A stretch of 64,000 nt of DNA, taken from contig CAITNS010000081.1 of assembly GCA_903893815.1 (NCBI GenBank), forward strand, positions 1-64,000, read 5' to 3'. This document shows, piece by piece, positions 1 through 10,127 of the stretch; positions within the stretch are counted from its first letter, which is position 1, and every line of letters starts with the position of its first letter. A program made the translations under genes and the position numbers. Below the pieces are notes generated by a model. It saw only the letters and a list, made by a program, of their open reading frames with translations. It was not told where the DNA came from and made no database searches. The stretch is from an uncultured Bacteroidota bacterium (lineage in GTDB: Bacteria; Bacteroidota; Bacteroidia; B-17B0; Aurantibacillaceae).

Positions 1-144
1 AACAAGGCTTTTCATTTTTCGTGGTAAATCATATTGCTGATTAGTTGCTCTCCAGCAGAGCTAATTTACTCTTCTGACTTACGGGACTAGTATAACAATT
101 ATTTTTATCAAAAACACCAACTATTTTTGGCACCATTACCCTTT

Positions 145-663
145 TCAACGAAGCATTTCCCATAACACAATTCCCATACTTACAGAAACGTTAAAGGAGT
201 GTTTGGTTCCAAATTGAGGAATTTCGATGCAGGCATGACTTTGGTTAATAATTTCTTGTTCTACACCATACACCTCGTTTCCAAAAACTAAAGCTAAAGC
301 TTGTTGTGGCTTTTGAAATTGGTTTAGCATTATCGAATCTTTTGCTTGTTCGATAGAGGCAATATAATAGTTGTTGGTTTTTAATTCATTAATAGCTTCT
401 TGAGTTGTTTTAAAGTATTTCCAAGAAACCGTTTCAGTGGCGCCTAAAGCTGTTTTTTCTATTTCAGGTTTTGGAGGAGTGCCTGTTACGCCGCATAAAT
501 AAATAGCTTCTATTAAAAAAGCATCGGCGGTTCTAAAAGCTGAGCCAACATTATTTAAACTTCTAATATTATCTAATACAAGAATGATGTTGTTTTTTTG
601 CGAAGCTTTAAATTCATCTGAACTTAAACGCCCTAAATCCTGCATACTGAGTTTTTCGTTCAT
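145..663 (-). CDS. TrmH/SpoU-family RNA 2'-O-methyltransferase
   Basis: 172-residue protein that looks like a single SPOUT methyltransferase domain, the short form that methylates ribose 2'-O in tRNA or rRNA with S-adenosylmethionine. Visible family motifs are motif 1 near residues 30-47 (LDNIRSLNNVGSAFRTAD), motif 2 near 127-133 (FGNEVYGV) and motif 3 near 147-165 (IEIPQFGTKHSFNVSVSMGI), which build the trefoil-knot cofactor site. It lacks the N-terminal substrate-binding extension of RlmB/TrmH, so the exact target nucleotide cannot be told. It lies downstream of sprA on the same strand with a 59-base gap holding a repeat fragment. The 144 bases after its stop show no gene. Confidence 0.85.
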   Translation of the reverse strand: MNEKLSMQDLGRLSSDEFKASQKNNIILVLDNIRSLNNVGSAFRTADAFLIEAIYLCGVTGTPPKPEIEKTALGATETVSWKYFKTTQEAINELKTNNYYIASIEQAKDSIMLNQFQKPQQALALVFGNEVYGVEQEIINQSHACIEIPQFGTKHSFNVSVSMGIVLWEMLR

Positions 664-668
664 ATGTA

Positions 669-712
669 TTTCCTAATTAACCGCAAATAACGCTGAGGTT
701 AAGCAAAGTAAG
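669..712. repeat. Partial intergenic repeat (TTAACCGC family)
   Basis: The short gap between the methyltransferase and sprA starts with TTAACCGCAAATAACGCTGA and continues GGTTAAGC. This matches the left half of the larger palindromic repeat at 59956-60065, which starts TTAACCGCCAAGAACGCAAA. Only the left arm is present here, so it appears to be a decayed copy. Confidence 0.4.
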
Positions 713-722
713 CAAAACTATA

Positions 723-3700
723 TTACTGTAAATTAAATCTTAAACTAAAGCCCGCATTGGTGTTAGCAGTTGGGAATGAATTGGATGTTTGCGGTGTTGT
801 TCTAATCCAATCGTAAAATAGTCGTAAGTTAATCGCTTGAGTTAATTGATAATCAAGAGCTGTTTTTAAAGTGATAATATTTTGTCCTCCTGTTGGTGTG
901 CTAATCTCATCTGCAATTCTTCTAATTACAGTCATGTTTTTACGGTACGACAAATCCAATTTAAAGTTCAAATCACTCTTTAACGGTTGACCTTTGATTT
1001 TTATTGCTTTAATAGTTAAATTCGGAAAACGGTATCCAATACCAACAACATACTCTTGGCCTTTAGTTTCAATAATTTGAGGACCAGTAATGTTTAAGTT
1101 AACGGTTTTATCTTTCTTAATCTCAAAATTGGCCAATAAACCTGGTTTATTAAATTTAAAGTCAAACTTAATTAATGGACTAAACGCTTCTGTAATCGTT
1201 GCTCCAGCAATGGTATATTTCGGGTTAAAGTTGGCAGATTGCTGAACACCAAAAATAGATGAGTTTTGAACAGGAACTCTGGATTCAGAATAACCATCAT
1301 TGTCTTTATCCACAAATAATAAGTTGTTTGAATATCCTCCAATTGTATACATTGAGCGGTAAGAATGACGTAACGTAACTGACTGGAAAAACTTCTTCAT
1401 AAATTTTAATTTACCTAAACCATCCCAACTTACTGTCCAATTTGGTAAAGGAATTTGTTTAAACATTTTATCTGTACCTACTCCTTTTACTTTTCTACCT
1501 GTGTAAGCTTCATGAAATGCACCTAACAATACATCTTGTTGAGTATTGCTATATCCATCGTAATAAGCATCACCTCTTCCATCAGTTTGAGGATCTTTAA
1601 TAGCAGTACTATTCGCAGCTGCTAAATCTCTAGCTACATCCTGTCTTATCGCTAAAAACTCTTCAAATAAAACAGAAGAACCATCTTTTACATTTCCTTT
1701 ATCTTTAAAGGATTGCCCTAATGTAAACACACTGATACTGTAGTTGCCTGTATTAGCAGGTGTTTCAAATAAATAACCTCGGTTACCATTATTTATTAAT
1801 GAATCTCCGCCATATCTTACAAAAGTAGATTGGTTTTGTCCAAACGTTTTAGTTCCGTTTAACTCAATTTTTAAACTTCCGTGTGGTTCAATGTTTCCGC
1901 GATACGTAAAGGTTTTGTTTTGGGTAGTTGTATAAGGCAAACTTTGATTCGGATTTTTCACTAACCAATTATTTTCAATTGATTTTCTTACAATACTATC
2001 GTTTGAACCACTAATAAAGCCAAATCCTGGCGCCATATTTTTACTAGGATCTAAACCCATATATTGAGAGCTTGGTAAAAATCCTGGCAATCCAGTTCCA
2101 TTTGTTTCTTGATAGGTTAACGACACTTGTTTAATCATCATGATACCTCTAGCCAAAAACTCACCAATATCTTTAGCTGCATTGGATTCATCCTTTTTAG
2201 TTTTAGAGGTATCTTTTGTTGAACTTGCTTTTTTATCGTCGCCTTTTTTGCCAGCACTACTTGATTTACCTCCCGTATTCACTTTTCTAAAATAAGGTAT
2301 CTTATTGTAAAGTGTCATCATGTTAAATGTTCCATTCAAATTTTTAGTATTGGTATTTTGAATGGTGTTACCTATACTTTCCTGTGCAAATGGTCTTCTA
2401 GTCCAAGTATAAGAGGTGCTGTAACGAGCAGTTGCATTAATGAAATCAAAAATCGGGATTTTATTAATTGGAATTTGAAAATTGATATTTGATTGATGTC
2501 TATAACCTGTTGTTGTACCTAATGCTAATAAATTTTGTTGAATACTATCTTTCTCTTCTTTAGTATCAATTCTACCAAGTGGTTCCAAAATACGACCATC
2601 ATTATTGGCAGTAAAATCAAACTTTAAATTTTTGGTGAAGTTCCATTGCAAATCGTAATTACGAGTAATGTTGAAAGTTTTATTAAACTGCGCTTGCGTT
2701 AAATTATCATTGCTTCCCGAATAGAAGCTTGTAATATCTCTGTTTAATAACTCGCTATAACCTCTATTCACATCCATGTTAAATCCTAAACGACTCGGCA
2801 ATGGCGTCAAATTAAATTCTTTTACTAAAGCCATCCACTTATTATTTAAAATTTTGGACTTAGTTTTCTTAAATGGAGTCCATGCTTTAGCATTAATAGC
2901 ATAGTTGTAGGATAAAGCTCCTCTATAAGTTTTAATAATACTGTTTTCAATATTTACATTTCGTCTGGAAACTTCATTATAAGCATAGGTTAACGAAAAG
3001 TTAGATACATCCCAAGGCATTGGTTTAACCCCTTCTTTTTTAAAACCATCTATTCTCACATTCGAAAAATTATAGCCTTTACGAACAGTAACATCCTGAG
3101 CATTATTTTTAATCTGTTTTTGTAAATCGTCAGGAATATTAGGATTATCAATTTTTATATCTGGGTCGTAAGGGCTAAACTGAGGTGTAATTTTAGTTTC
3201 GCCATAGGCATAATACACTGGTAAATTAACCTTCCATTTAACAGGGAAAAATTTACCTATTTGAAACGTAGAAGTGGCATCCCATTGAAAATTGGTTTCA
3301 CGGCTGCGCTCACTAATTTTCTTTTCAATACTTCCAAAAAATGGTTTACTGTAGGTTGCTGCTAAGGATATTTGTCCTAAATCGGCTAATTTTGCTTGCA
3401 CGCTTCCGGTTGTTGCCCAACCACCTTTATTTTCAAAATCAGTTAACCGTAACTCATTTACCCATACCTCTACACATTTTGGTAAACTTCCATCATCTTT
3501 AGGATTACGAATACCAATCATCATGCTTTTTATGCTAGCTAAATTTGGATTACCAACAATCGTGATTTTATTATTACCGTCATTATCTATATAAGGCACT
3601 TGCATTGCGGCTAAATCAGTTCCTACTGCAGAGTTACGCTGCACTTTGGCAGAAGTTAGTTTTTCAAAATCAATAACAAATTCATTTTCAGTTGGCCAAA

Positions 3701-6700
3701 CGGTATATTTCCCAGCATCTGTATTAGGATCATAATAACCTGGGTTTGTTAATTTTACTGGAACTTCATATTCATAATAGTTATTATTGTAATCAGAACC
3801 TAAACGAACAAAAACAGTTACATCACCATCATTTAATGGCTCATTTCCCATTTTTTCGGCGTGCATAAACAATTTCATTTTTTTAAATGAACGAACGTCT
3901 AACTCTGTATTTTTAATAATAGCTCTACTATCGCCGTCTTTTAAATTACAAGCTCTTAATGCTAAAGCTTGCTCATTTAATAATACATTATTAGTAGCTT
4001 GTATATTTTGTTGTTGTTCAATCTCTGGAGGCAATACATAGTTAACTGGCACTTTCGCTCCATTTTCTTGTAAACTCACACCCGACACATCAAATGTGGT
4101 CGTATTATCGTCATTGGCAATATATTCTCCTGGTTTTTGTAAATCAAAGGTATAACGTCTCCAATCACTTCTTACCAATTCCATACGGGCAATACGACAA
4201 ACCACTGGTTTATCAAAACCTTTCATAAATACACGCATAAAACGGATGGAGTTAAAACCTTCGATTGAACCAACTGCTTTTTCGAACTCTGTCACAGGAA
4301 CCTTAAATTGGTACCATTTTACAGACTTTTGAGTACTACCAATAGTAGTTGTTCCATCTAATACGTTTACAATGTAGTTTTTACCAACGTTATTTGGATT
4401 AATATCTTGAGGTGAAATGGCAATTTTGTATTGATAGTAGTTTTCTGTTTCGCTTAATGTATTATCCTTATTAATATCTTCGATATTAGGATTATTTGTA
4501 GCGGCACTTGGTATACCTGCATCAGGATATTGTTGTTCGGTTGGTGAGTTACCCTCTGCATTATTGTATTTTTTGTAGCGTTGAAGCGTATTTCCTTCTT
4601 CTTCTGATAAACCATCATAATCATTTCCTCTAAAGAAATGGTATCTATCCGAGCTTGGATCGGCAATGTTAGCCGTCACAATTGGACCAGATGCGGCTGT
4701 TTGTAATGCCGACAAAAATGGCGCAAATTTTCTAGCCTCTGCACTATCCACTAATCCATCATAACCTGCATCTTGAAAAGGTCTATCGTTTGGATCATTT
4801 ACAAATGAATTTGCAATTGGACTAATCAATGGTGATTTCCCTAGATTAGACTCTGTATTTGGCAAATTTGCGTTAGAACCTGATGGACTTCCTGGTAATC
4901 CATTTTCGTATAACATTTTACCATCTTTCAAAATATCTTCACTCACATTACCTAAGTTGATATACATTTCTCCACTTGGATATTGATTTGAACCAGCGGC
5001 AGGCATATCTGGATAGGTATCGCTATTATAATCGCTATTAAATGGATCCATCATCCAAAACTGCACGTACTCAATATTAGCCGCCTGAAAATCATTGGTT
5101 TCTAATCTTCTCATAATACCACCCCAACGTGATTCTGGATTTGCTAATCTTCCAGTTGATGTTACACCGGAAGAAATGCCACCAATTGCATTTACATCAT
5201 AGTTATAAGGGCCACGCTCACCTGGATAAAATGCTAAATCTAAAACCCCTAAAACAACAGGTTGACCATTTACAGGAGTTTTAGAAGGAAACAATTCTGT
5301 TTCTAAAACCTGGCGCATAAAGTTATTTGAGAAAGTAGCCTCTGGAATATTGCTAGGTTTTAAACTGGTATTTTGTTGTCCGTAAAATAAAGGGTCGATA
5401 TTATACCAGTTAAATTGAGCTCTGTTCATCCCTGATCTTAAATCGTCATTTAAGGATGCTTCTGGAAACAAGCTTGGTTGACCTTGAGGAATACTTGCTA
5501 GTGACCAAGCCTGTGGACTTTTTAAATCAATTAAAGAAATACTTCCTTCAAAATCATCCACATAGGAGTTACCATTTTTACCAATGGCTCTTGAGTTTCC
5601 TGGTATTAATTGAGCAAACTCACCACGTGTGGTAATACTACTCATTTCCTTAGTATTGATTAAAGGTATTTTATCAATTAAGCGTGTTAAAAAAGGAACA
5701 TCGGTGCGGTAATTATAATCTAAACCCCAAATAGTATTTGATACAGGCTCATCACCAATATTTACTTTTTGAGTCACTGGTTTTTCGTTTAAGTGTAATA
5801 CAGTTCCTCCAATGGTTAAATCTTTATTGACTTTAAAATCTAAACGGGTACCAAACAAACTTTTTTGCTGGACATTAAATAAGGAGTTACTCTCGGTACT
5901 CACTTTAATGTTGGCACCTGAGTTTAAGATACTTTCGTTAATAATTTTTACTCTACCTAATGTATAATCAACAGTATAATCTACGTTTTCGGTTAAGGCT
6001 TGTCCGTTTGCCGTAACTTGCACAGCGCCTTGAGGAATGTTTAAGGCATTTAAAGAAATCTCAGAACCTGAGGCAGATTTGTAGGAACCTTTAATTTTAA
6101 ATCTGTTTTTTTCGGGTAATTGCTGAGCTATTGTTCTTGTAGAGTCATATAACTCTTGATAAATATATTTATTGTAAACTGCTGGATCATCGGTTGACGA
6201 GAATTTACTTCTTAAGTTATTACCAAATGGTTCTTTTGAAGATAAATAAATACGTCCGTTATTGGAGTTAATGGTATAGCCATTCACAAAGTCAAATACA
6301 CCATCCGAAAAAGGATCTCCATTCACGCTCAATTTATCAAAGCCCATGGTTTGAACTAATAACTTACCATTTACACTACCATAAGGAATATAAGGAATAT
6401 CAACACCAGTTTCGATATTAGTATAATAGATGTCGCATTTAAAATCGGCTGCATTTAAATTATAAGCTCCTAATGAGTAAACGTTTTTCATCATTAAGTC
6501 CCAAGTACTAAATTTAGGGCTAGTGATAGAACCACTTTTTAATAATTTTAAATATAATGGTCCAGTAGTAAACTGATCAGAAAACTCACCCACTTGGTAG
6601 GTTTTTCCGTTGTAAGTATATTGATAAGCAACCGCTACAGTTTGATCGTTATTAATAGATTGGTTAATAGAGATAAAACCCAAACGATTATTAATTGTGA

Positions 6701-8168
6701 ATTCTGTTGGATTTAATTTACGAGCATTAGACACATATTCAAAATCGCGTGCTGCCACCATAAACTGACCGCCCGGGTTACATGTATTTGCACCTCCTGG
6801 AGCAACGGCTTGTAAGGTTGAGTTAATAACAGATAAGGTATTACTACGTTGAGATATTAAACCTGGCAAAAGAGGATCTGTTAATATATAGTACAAGCTA
6901 TTGGCGCCATTGTGAGGATTTACTCCGGCGCTATCTTTTATAACATAAGCAGATGTAGGAGGCTGGCAATTGTTTGTATTAAAACCTTTATCATTATTTA
7001 AAACAGGATTTACGTGAGCTGAATCCTCCCCTAAATCTGTAAAAGCGGCAACGCTTCGTACTTGCTCGGTACTACCCGTTTGGTTAGTAATATACACCTC
7101 TACTTTAGTAATTACAATTGGTGTGGTTACCACTGGCAATGTACCCATCCATTGGTCATAATTATCGCGGAAAAAGTGCCCTAAGAAATAATGTTTATTC
7201 ACCTCATAGTTATCGCCCGAAACGCTAAAGTACATGGTTTGTGCACCACCTTGCACCGAAACTTCTTGTTTTTTACCTCGCTGTTGCGAAAACAAAGTCG
7301 TGGCAGTTAACCTTCCAAACTGCATTTGCGTTTTTACACCAAATAAACTTTGACTTCCTTGAATTAACGAACTGTTTAATGGCAAGGTTACGTTACCAGC
7401 TTCAATCTTTTTTAAAATCTCATCTTCATAACCCGTATACTCTATTTTCATTTGGTTTTCCCAGTCAAATGAGGCTTCGGTGTTATAGCTGGTGGTAATT
7501 TTTAATTTGTCTCCAATTTTACCAATTAAATTTAATTGGATACGCATGTTAAAATCAAAATTGGTTACCTTTTGCTGACGCTGAGGAATAGCAGGATTTA
7601 AAGTTTTGTTTCGGTTTAAGGCAAAAATTAACTCGGCAGTACCTGTAGGTTTAATATCCACTTGGTTACCTCCAAAAATTCGGTCAAAAATCTCGCTATT
7701 AACAGTTAACTTAGGAATAATTCCTTTTTTGTTTTGATTTTGTAAATCTTCGGCTTTAATTTTTGATTTCCAGTGGTTCTTAACCGCATCCTTAAATAAC
7801 TGATCTTGGTAATCCTTAAACTCTACATACGTTTCGGGACGATAATCCATATCCCCAATTTTTTGAGTGATATCATAATTACCAGTTTGAGCATTATACT
7901 CTGTTTTTGTAGTAATATTGCTAGGATTGCTTAAATACAATCCACTTTTATCGTCAAAATTGGGCTGACCACCATTATTATCATTAAACGGAAACGGTAA
8001 ATCGTCTTTAGTAACAATAGGCGAATCGGGATTTAAAACTGGAACGGGAGAGTATAGATAATGTGGCTTGCTTAAAGGCTCTGTTTTGGCTTTGGAACCA
8101 ACAACAATGCTCATTAAGCCTAACGACACAGAACCTACAACAAGAAATTTTACGACTCCTTTTACCAC
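723..8168 (-). CDS. sprA: SprA, outer-membrane translocon of the type IX secretion system
   Basis: 2481-residue protein of the giant SprA/Sov family, which forms the single-polypeptide 36-strand outer-membrane channel through which type IX cargo leaves the cell; in gliding relatives it is also needed for motility. A hydrophobic N-terminal signal (about residues 5-25) is followed by the conserved proline-rich start (YLYSPVPVLNPDSP). The rest is rich in aromatic and alternating residues typical of beta-strands, up to a C-terminal strand ending in FSLRFNLQ. Hallmark text such as GNSYVDDFEG and YVQFWMMDPF is present. The start codon is GTG at 8168. A Lys/Ser/Asp-rich segment sits near residues 1963-1998. 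The gene begins 8 bases after the ruvA stop, so ruvA-sprA is one operon, an arrangement known in Bacteroidota. Confidence 0.96.
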   Translation of the reverse strand: MVKGVVKFLVVGSVSLGLMSIVVGSKAKTEPLSKPHYLYSPVPVLNPDSPIVTKDDLPFPFNDNNGGQPNFDDKSGLYLSNPSNITTKTEYNAQTGNYDITQKIGDMDYRPETYVEFKDYQDQLFKDAVKNHWKSKIKAEDLQNQNKKGIIPKLTVNSEIFDRIFGGNQVDIKPTGTAELIFALNRNKTLNPAIPQRQQKVTNFDFNMRIQLNLIGKIGDKLKITTSYNTEASFDWENQMKIEYTGYEDEILKKIEAGNVTLPLNSSLIQGSQSLFGVKTQMQFGRLTATTLFSQQRGKKQEVSVQGGAQTMYFSVSGDNYEVNKHYFLGHFFRDNYDQWMGTLPVVTTPIVITKVEVYITNQTGSTEQVRSVAAFTDLGEDSAHVNPVLNNDKGFNTNNCQPPTSAYVIKDSAGVNPHNGANSLYYILTDPLLPGLISQRSNTLSVINSTLQAVAPGGANTCNPGGQFMVAARDFEYVSNARKLNPTEFTINNRLGFISINQSINNDQTVAVAYQYTYNGKTYQVGEFSDQFTTGPLYLKLLKSGSITSPKFSTWDLMMKNVYSLGAYNLNAADFKCDIYYTNIETGVDIPYIPYGSVNGKLLVQTMGFDKLSVNGDPFSDGVFDFVNGYTINSNNGRIYLSSKEPFGNNLRSKFSSTDDPAVYNKYIYQELYDSTRTIAQQLPEKNRFKIKGSYKSASGSEISLNALNIPQGAVQVTANGQALTENVDYTVDYTLGRVKIINESILNSGANIKVSTESNSLFNVQQKSLFGTRLDFKVNKDLTIGGTVLHLNEKPVTQKVNIGDEPVSNTIWGLDYNYRTDVPFLTRLIDKIPLINTKEMSSITTRGEFAQLIPGNSRAIGKNGNSYVDDFEGSISLIDLKSPQAWSLASIPQGQPSLFPEASLNDDLRSGMNRAQFNWYNIDPLFYGQQNTSLKPSNIPEATFSNNFMRQVLETELFPSKTPVNGQPVVLGVLDLAFYPGERGPYNYDVNAIGGISSGVTSTGRLANPESRWGGIMRRLETNDFQAANIEYVQFWMMDPFNSDYNSDTYPDMPAAGSNQYPSGEMYINLGNVSEDILKDGKMLYENGLPGSPSGSNANLPNTESNLGKSPLISPIANSFVNDPNDRPFQDAGYDGLVDSAEARKFAPFLSALQTAASGPIVTANIADPSSDRYHFFRGNDYDGLSEEEGNTLQRYKKYNNAEGNSPTEQQYPDAGIPSAATNNPNIEDINKDNTLSETENYYQYKIAISPQDINPNNVGKNYIVNVLDGTTTIGSTQKSVKWYQFKVPVTEFEKAVGSIEGFNSIRFMRVFMKGFDKPVVCRIARMELVRSDWRRYTFDLQKPGEYIANDDNTTTFDVSGVSLQENGAKVPVNYVLPPEIEQQQNIQATNNVLLNEQALALRACNLKDGDSRAIIKNTELDVRSFKKMKLFMHAEKMGNEPLNDGDVTVFVRLGSDYNNNYYEYEVPVKLTNPGYYDPNTDAGKYTVWPTENEFVIDFEKLTSAKVQRNSAVGTDLAAMQVPYIDNDGNNKITIVGNPNLASIKSMMIGIRNPKDDGSLPKCVEVWVNELRLTDFENKGGWATTGSVQAKLADLGQISLAATYSKPFFGSIEKKISERSRETNFQWDATSTFQIGKFFPVKWKVNLPVYYAYGETKITPQFSPYDPDIKIDNPNIPDDLQKQIKNNAQDVTVRKGYNFSNVRIDGFKKEGVKPMPWDVSNFSLTYAYNEVSRRNVNIENSIIKTYRGALSYNYAINAKAWTPFKKTKSKILNNKWMALVKEFNLTPLPSRLGFNMDVNRGYSELLNRDITSFYSGSNDNLTQAQFNKTFNITRNYDLQWNFTKNLKFDFTANNDGRILEPLGRIDTKEEKDSIQQNLLALGTTTGYRHQSNINFQIPINKIPIFDFINATARYSTSYTWTRRPFAQESIGNTIQNTNTKNLNGTFNMMTLYNKIPYFRKVNTGGKSSSAGKKGDDKKASSTKDTSKTKKDESNAAKDIGEFLARGIMMIKQVSLTYQETNGTGLPGFLPSSQYMGLDPSKNMAPGFGFISGSNDSIVRKSIENNWLVKNPNQSLPYTTTQNKTFTYRGNIEPHGSLKIELNGTKTFGQNQSTFVRYGGDSLINNGNRGYLFETPANTGNYSISVFTLGQSFKDKGNVKDGSSVLFEEFLAIRQDVARDLAAANSTAIKDPQTDGRGDAYYDGYSNTQQDVLLGAFHEAYTGRKVKGVGTDKMFKQIPLPNWTVSWDGLGKLKFMKKFFQSVTLRHSYRSMYTIGGYSNNLLFVDKDNDGYSESRVPVQNSSIFGVQQSANFNPKYTIAGATITEAFSPLIKFDFKFNKPGLLANFEIKKDKTVNLNITGPQIIETKGQEYVVGIGYRFPNLTIKAIKIKGQPLKSDLNFKLDLSYRKNMTVIRRIADEISTPTGGQNIITLKTALDYQLTQAINLRLFYDWIRTTPQTSNSFPTANTNAGFSLRFNLQ

Positions 8169-8176
8169 GTTTAAAA

Positions 8177-8770
8177 TTACATATTTTTTAATGCTGCTTT
8201 AATCAGCAATTCAACATTATCTGTAGCTACACCTTGTTGCTTGGTTGCTTTTTCAATAGCTTTTTCGGCTACTAGTTTAGGAAACCCTAATGTAACTAGA
8301 GCCATTAACGCCTCATCTCTATTTTTATTGTATGATGGGTTTAAAATTTGGGATATTCCGCCCTCATGTTTACCCATTTTTCCTTTTAAATCAACTACAA
8401 TACGTTGCGCTGTTTTTTCGCCAATACCTTTAATGCTTTTTAATAAAGCCACATTAGCCGTATTAATAGCGCCAGCAATTTCGGGAGCACTTAAAGAAGA
8501 TAACATTAAAATAGCACTTCCGCCGCCAACACCCGACACTGAAATGAGTTTGCGAAACAAGTCACGTTCCTCAACATCAGCAAAACCAAAATAACGAGGA
8601 TTATCATCTCTCACGTAAACACTCTCAACAAATAACTTTGCGGTAGCTTTACCTTGAATTTGACTGTAGGTTGTTAAGGAAATTAACAAGCCGTAGCCTA
8701 CTCCATTGGTTTCTATAACTGCCTGGGCAGGATTTAGTTCGGCAACTTGCCCATTAATGTAACTTATCAT
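8177..8770 (-). CDS. ruvA: Holliday junction branch migration protein RuvA
   Basis: 197 residues, the normal RuvA length. It binds four-way junctions as a tetramer and loads the RuvB motor. The N-terminal OB-fold begins MISYINGQVAELNPAQAVIE; the central helix-hairpin-helix region contains LISVSGVGGGSAILMLSSL (about residues 74-92) and LKSIKGIGEKTAQRIVVDLK (about 109-128). The C-terminal RuvB-contacting three-helix domain (about 150-197) includes DEALMALVTLGFPKLVAEKA. ATG at 8770 begins exactly with the OB-fold. It is first in the ruvA-sprA transcription unit. No clear TAnnTTTG promoter was seen directly upstream. Confidence 0.97.
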   Translation of the reverse strand: MISYINGQVAELNPAQAVIETNGVGYGLLISLTTYSQIQGKATAKLFVESVYVRDDNPRYFGFADVEERDLFRKLISVSGVGGGSAILMLSSLSAPEIAGAINTANVALLKSIKGIGEKTAQRIVVDLKGKMGKHEGGISQILNPSYNKNRDEALMALVTLGFPKLVAEKAIEKATKQQGVATDNVELLIKAALKNM

Positions 8771-8825
8771 AGTTTAAGGAGTGTGAAAATACCATAATTT
8801 TTGTAATTGAAGAAAAATAATTGAT

Positions 8826-9020
8826 ATAAAATGGTATAAGAAATAGAACGCTGCTAACGCAGATTTAATAAGATTAAGTATGATTAATAATAGACAGCTT
8901 ATTTTGCTAGATTAATATGATTAGTAAAAAAAAAACCAAAAAAATCATATTTAATCAGCCTAATCAGTGCCATCTGCATTCCATTATTTCTACTTTTCTT
9001 TCAATTTTTAATAAATTACT
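8826..9020. repeat. Tandem palindromic intergenic repeat, copy 1
   Basis: First of three head-to-tail copies between ruvA and plsY (period 195 bases to copy 2). Each copy begins ATAAAATGGTATAAGAAATA, has a left arm AGAACGCTGCTAACGCAGAT, an AT-rich middle, and a right arm of the type CATCTGCGTTCCAT. The arms are imperfect reverse complements, so each copy can fold as a hairpin. In this copy the right arm reads CATCTGCATTCCAT. Confidence 0.85.
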
Positions 9021-9206
9021 ATAAAATGGTATAAGAAATAGAACGCTGATAACTCAGATTTAATAAGATTAAGTATGATTAATAATTGAAAGCTAATTTT
9101 GCTGGATTATATGATCAGTAATGAAAAAAATCATTTTTATCATAGTCAATCTGTGTCATCTGCGTTCCATTATTTCTACTTTTCTTTCAATTTTTAACAA
9201 ATTACT
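9021..9206. repeat. Tandem palindromic intergenic repeat, copy 2
   Basis: Second copy, 186 bases. It starts with the same ATAAAATGGTATAAGAAATA as copy 1 and ends with the same ATTATTTCTACTTTTCTTTC segment, showing that duplication included the linker. The right arm reads CATCTGCGTTCCAT. Confidence 0.85.
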
Positions 9207-9357
9207 ATAAAATTATATAGGAAATAGAACTCTGCTAACGCAGATTTAATAAGATTAAGTATGATTAATAATAGACAACTTATTTTGCTGAATTATATGA
9301 TTAGTAATAAAAAAATCATTTTTAATCATAGTCAATCTGTGTCATCTGCGTTCCATT
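9207..9357. repeat. Tandem palindromic intergenic repeat, copy 3
   Basis: Third copy, shorter because the trailing linker is lost after the right arm. The left part reads ATAAAATTATATAGGAAATA and AGAACTCTGCTAACGCAGAT, and the right arm CATCTGCGTTCCAT. No open reading frame or known RNA was recognised in the 706 bases between ruvA and plsY apart from these copies and the plsY promoter. Confidence 0.8.
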
Positions 9358-9425
9358 TTTCAACATAAAGCTGAATTTTAACAAAAAACTGTTTACATCT
9401 TTCAAACACCTAAAAAGTTTAGTAA

Positions 9426-9455
9426 TTTGCATCTTTTAAATAATTGTTATCTTTG
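9426..9455 (+). promoter_or_regulatory. Bacteroidota-type promoter for plsY
   Basis: TTTG at 9426-9429 and TATCTTTG at 9448-9455, 18 bases apart, fit the -33 (TTG) and -7 (TAnnTTTG) boxes used by the main sigma factor of this phylum. The plsY start codon is 21 bases past the -7 box. Confidence 0.7.
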
Positions 9456-9476
9456 TGTAACTAAAACTTAACACAT

Positions 9477-10109
9477 TTGGAAACCATTATTATCATTACG
9501 CTTCTTGTGACAGCTTATTTATTAGGTTCAATTCCATCTGCAGTATGGTGGGGCAAGCGCTATTACGGCATCGACGTAAGAGAATTTGGCAGTGGAAACG
9601 CTGGAGCTACCAATACATTTAGAGTATTAGGTAAAAAAGCAGGTATACCTGTTTTGTTTATTGATATTGTAAAAGGAACAGCGGCTGTTTTATTAGCTTT
9701 TTTATCTCCCTTTGTTTTTGAAAGTAACCAATTTGTTAACTTACAATTAGGTTTAGGAATTGCCGCTTTAGTAGGACATGTTTTTCCGATTTTTGCAGGC
9801 TTTAGAGGCGGAAAAGGAGTAGCAACCATTTTAGGGATTGTTATTTGCCTAACTCCAATAACTAGCTTAATGGTATTAGGGGTATTTTTAATTGTTTTAT
9901 TAGCAACGCGTTATGTATCCTTATCTTCGATGACGGCTGGTTTGAGTTTTCCTTTCTTTTTAAATATTATATTAAAAAACCAAAACCAAACTTTACTAAT
10001 TTTCTCGTTATTTGTTGCCGCACTTTTAATATTAACCCACAAAAAAAATATTGTTCGTTTATTAAAAAGCCAAGAAACTAAAGTTAAATTATTTGTAAAA
10101 AAGGCATAA
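9477..10109 (+). CDS. plsY: Glycerol-3-phosphate acyltransferase PlsY
   Basis: 210-residue polytopic inner-membrane enzyme that transfers an acyl group from acyl-phosphate to glycerol 3-phosphate, the first step of membrane phospholipid synthesis. The family motifs are visible: GSIPSAVWWGK (about 17-27), GSGNAGATNTFRVLGKKAG (about 38-56), GHVFPIFAGFRGGKGVAT (about 100-117), with at least five hydrophobic segments. The start is TTG at 9477; no upstream ATG fits, and the promoter distance supports it. It is a monocistronic unit between a TAnnTTTG promoter and a strong intrinsic terminator. Confidence 0.95.
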   Translation: METIIIITLLVTAYLLGSIPSAVWWGKRYYGIDVREFGSGNAGATNTFRVLGKKAGIPVLFIDIVKGTAAVLLAFLSPFVFESNQFVNLQLGLGIAALVGHVFPIFAGFRGGKGVATILGIVICLTPITSLMVLGVFLIVLLATRYVSLSSMTAGLSFPFFLNIILKNQNQTLLIFSLFVAALLILTHKKNIVRLLKSQETKVKLFVKKA

Positions 10110-10127
10110 GCAGTTTATTTATTATTT

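Noticed and set aside
8826-9357. CRISPR array
   Set aside because: Only three units of about 190 bases that are repetitive throughout, with no unique spacers and no cas genes nearby.
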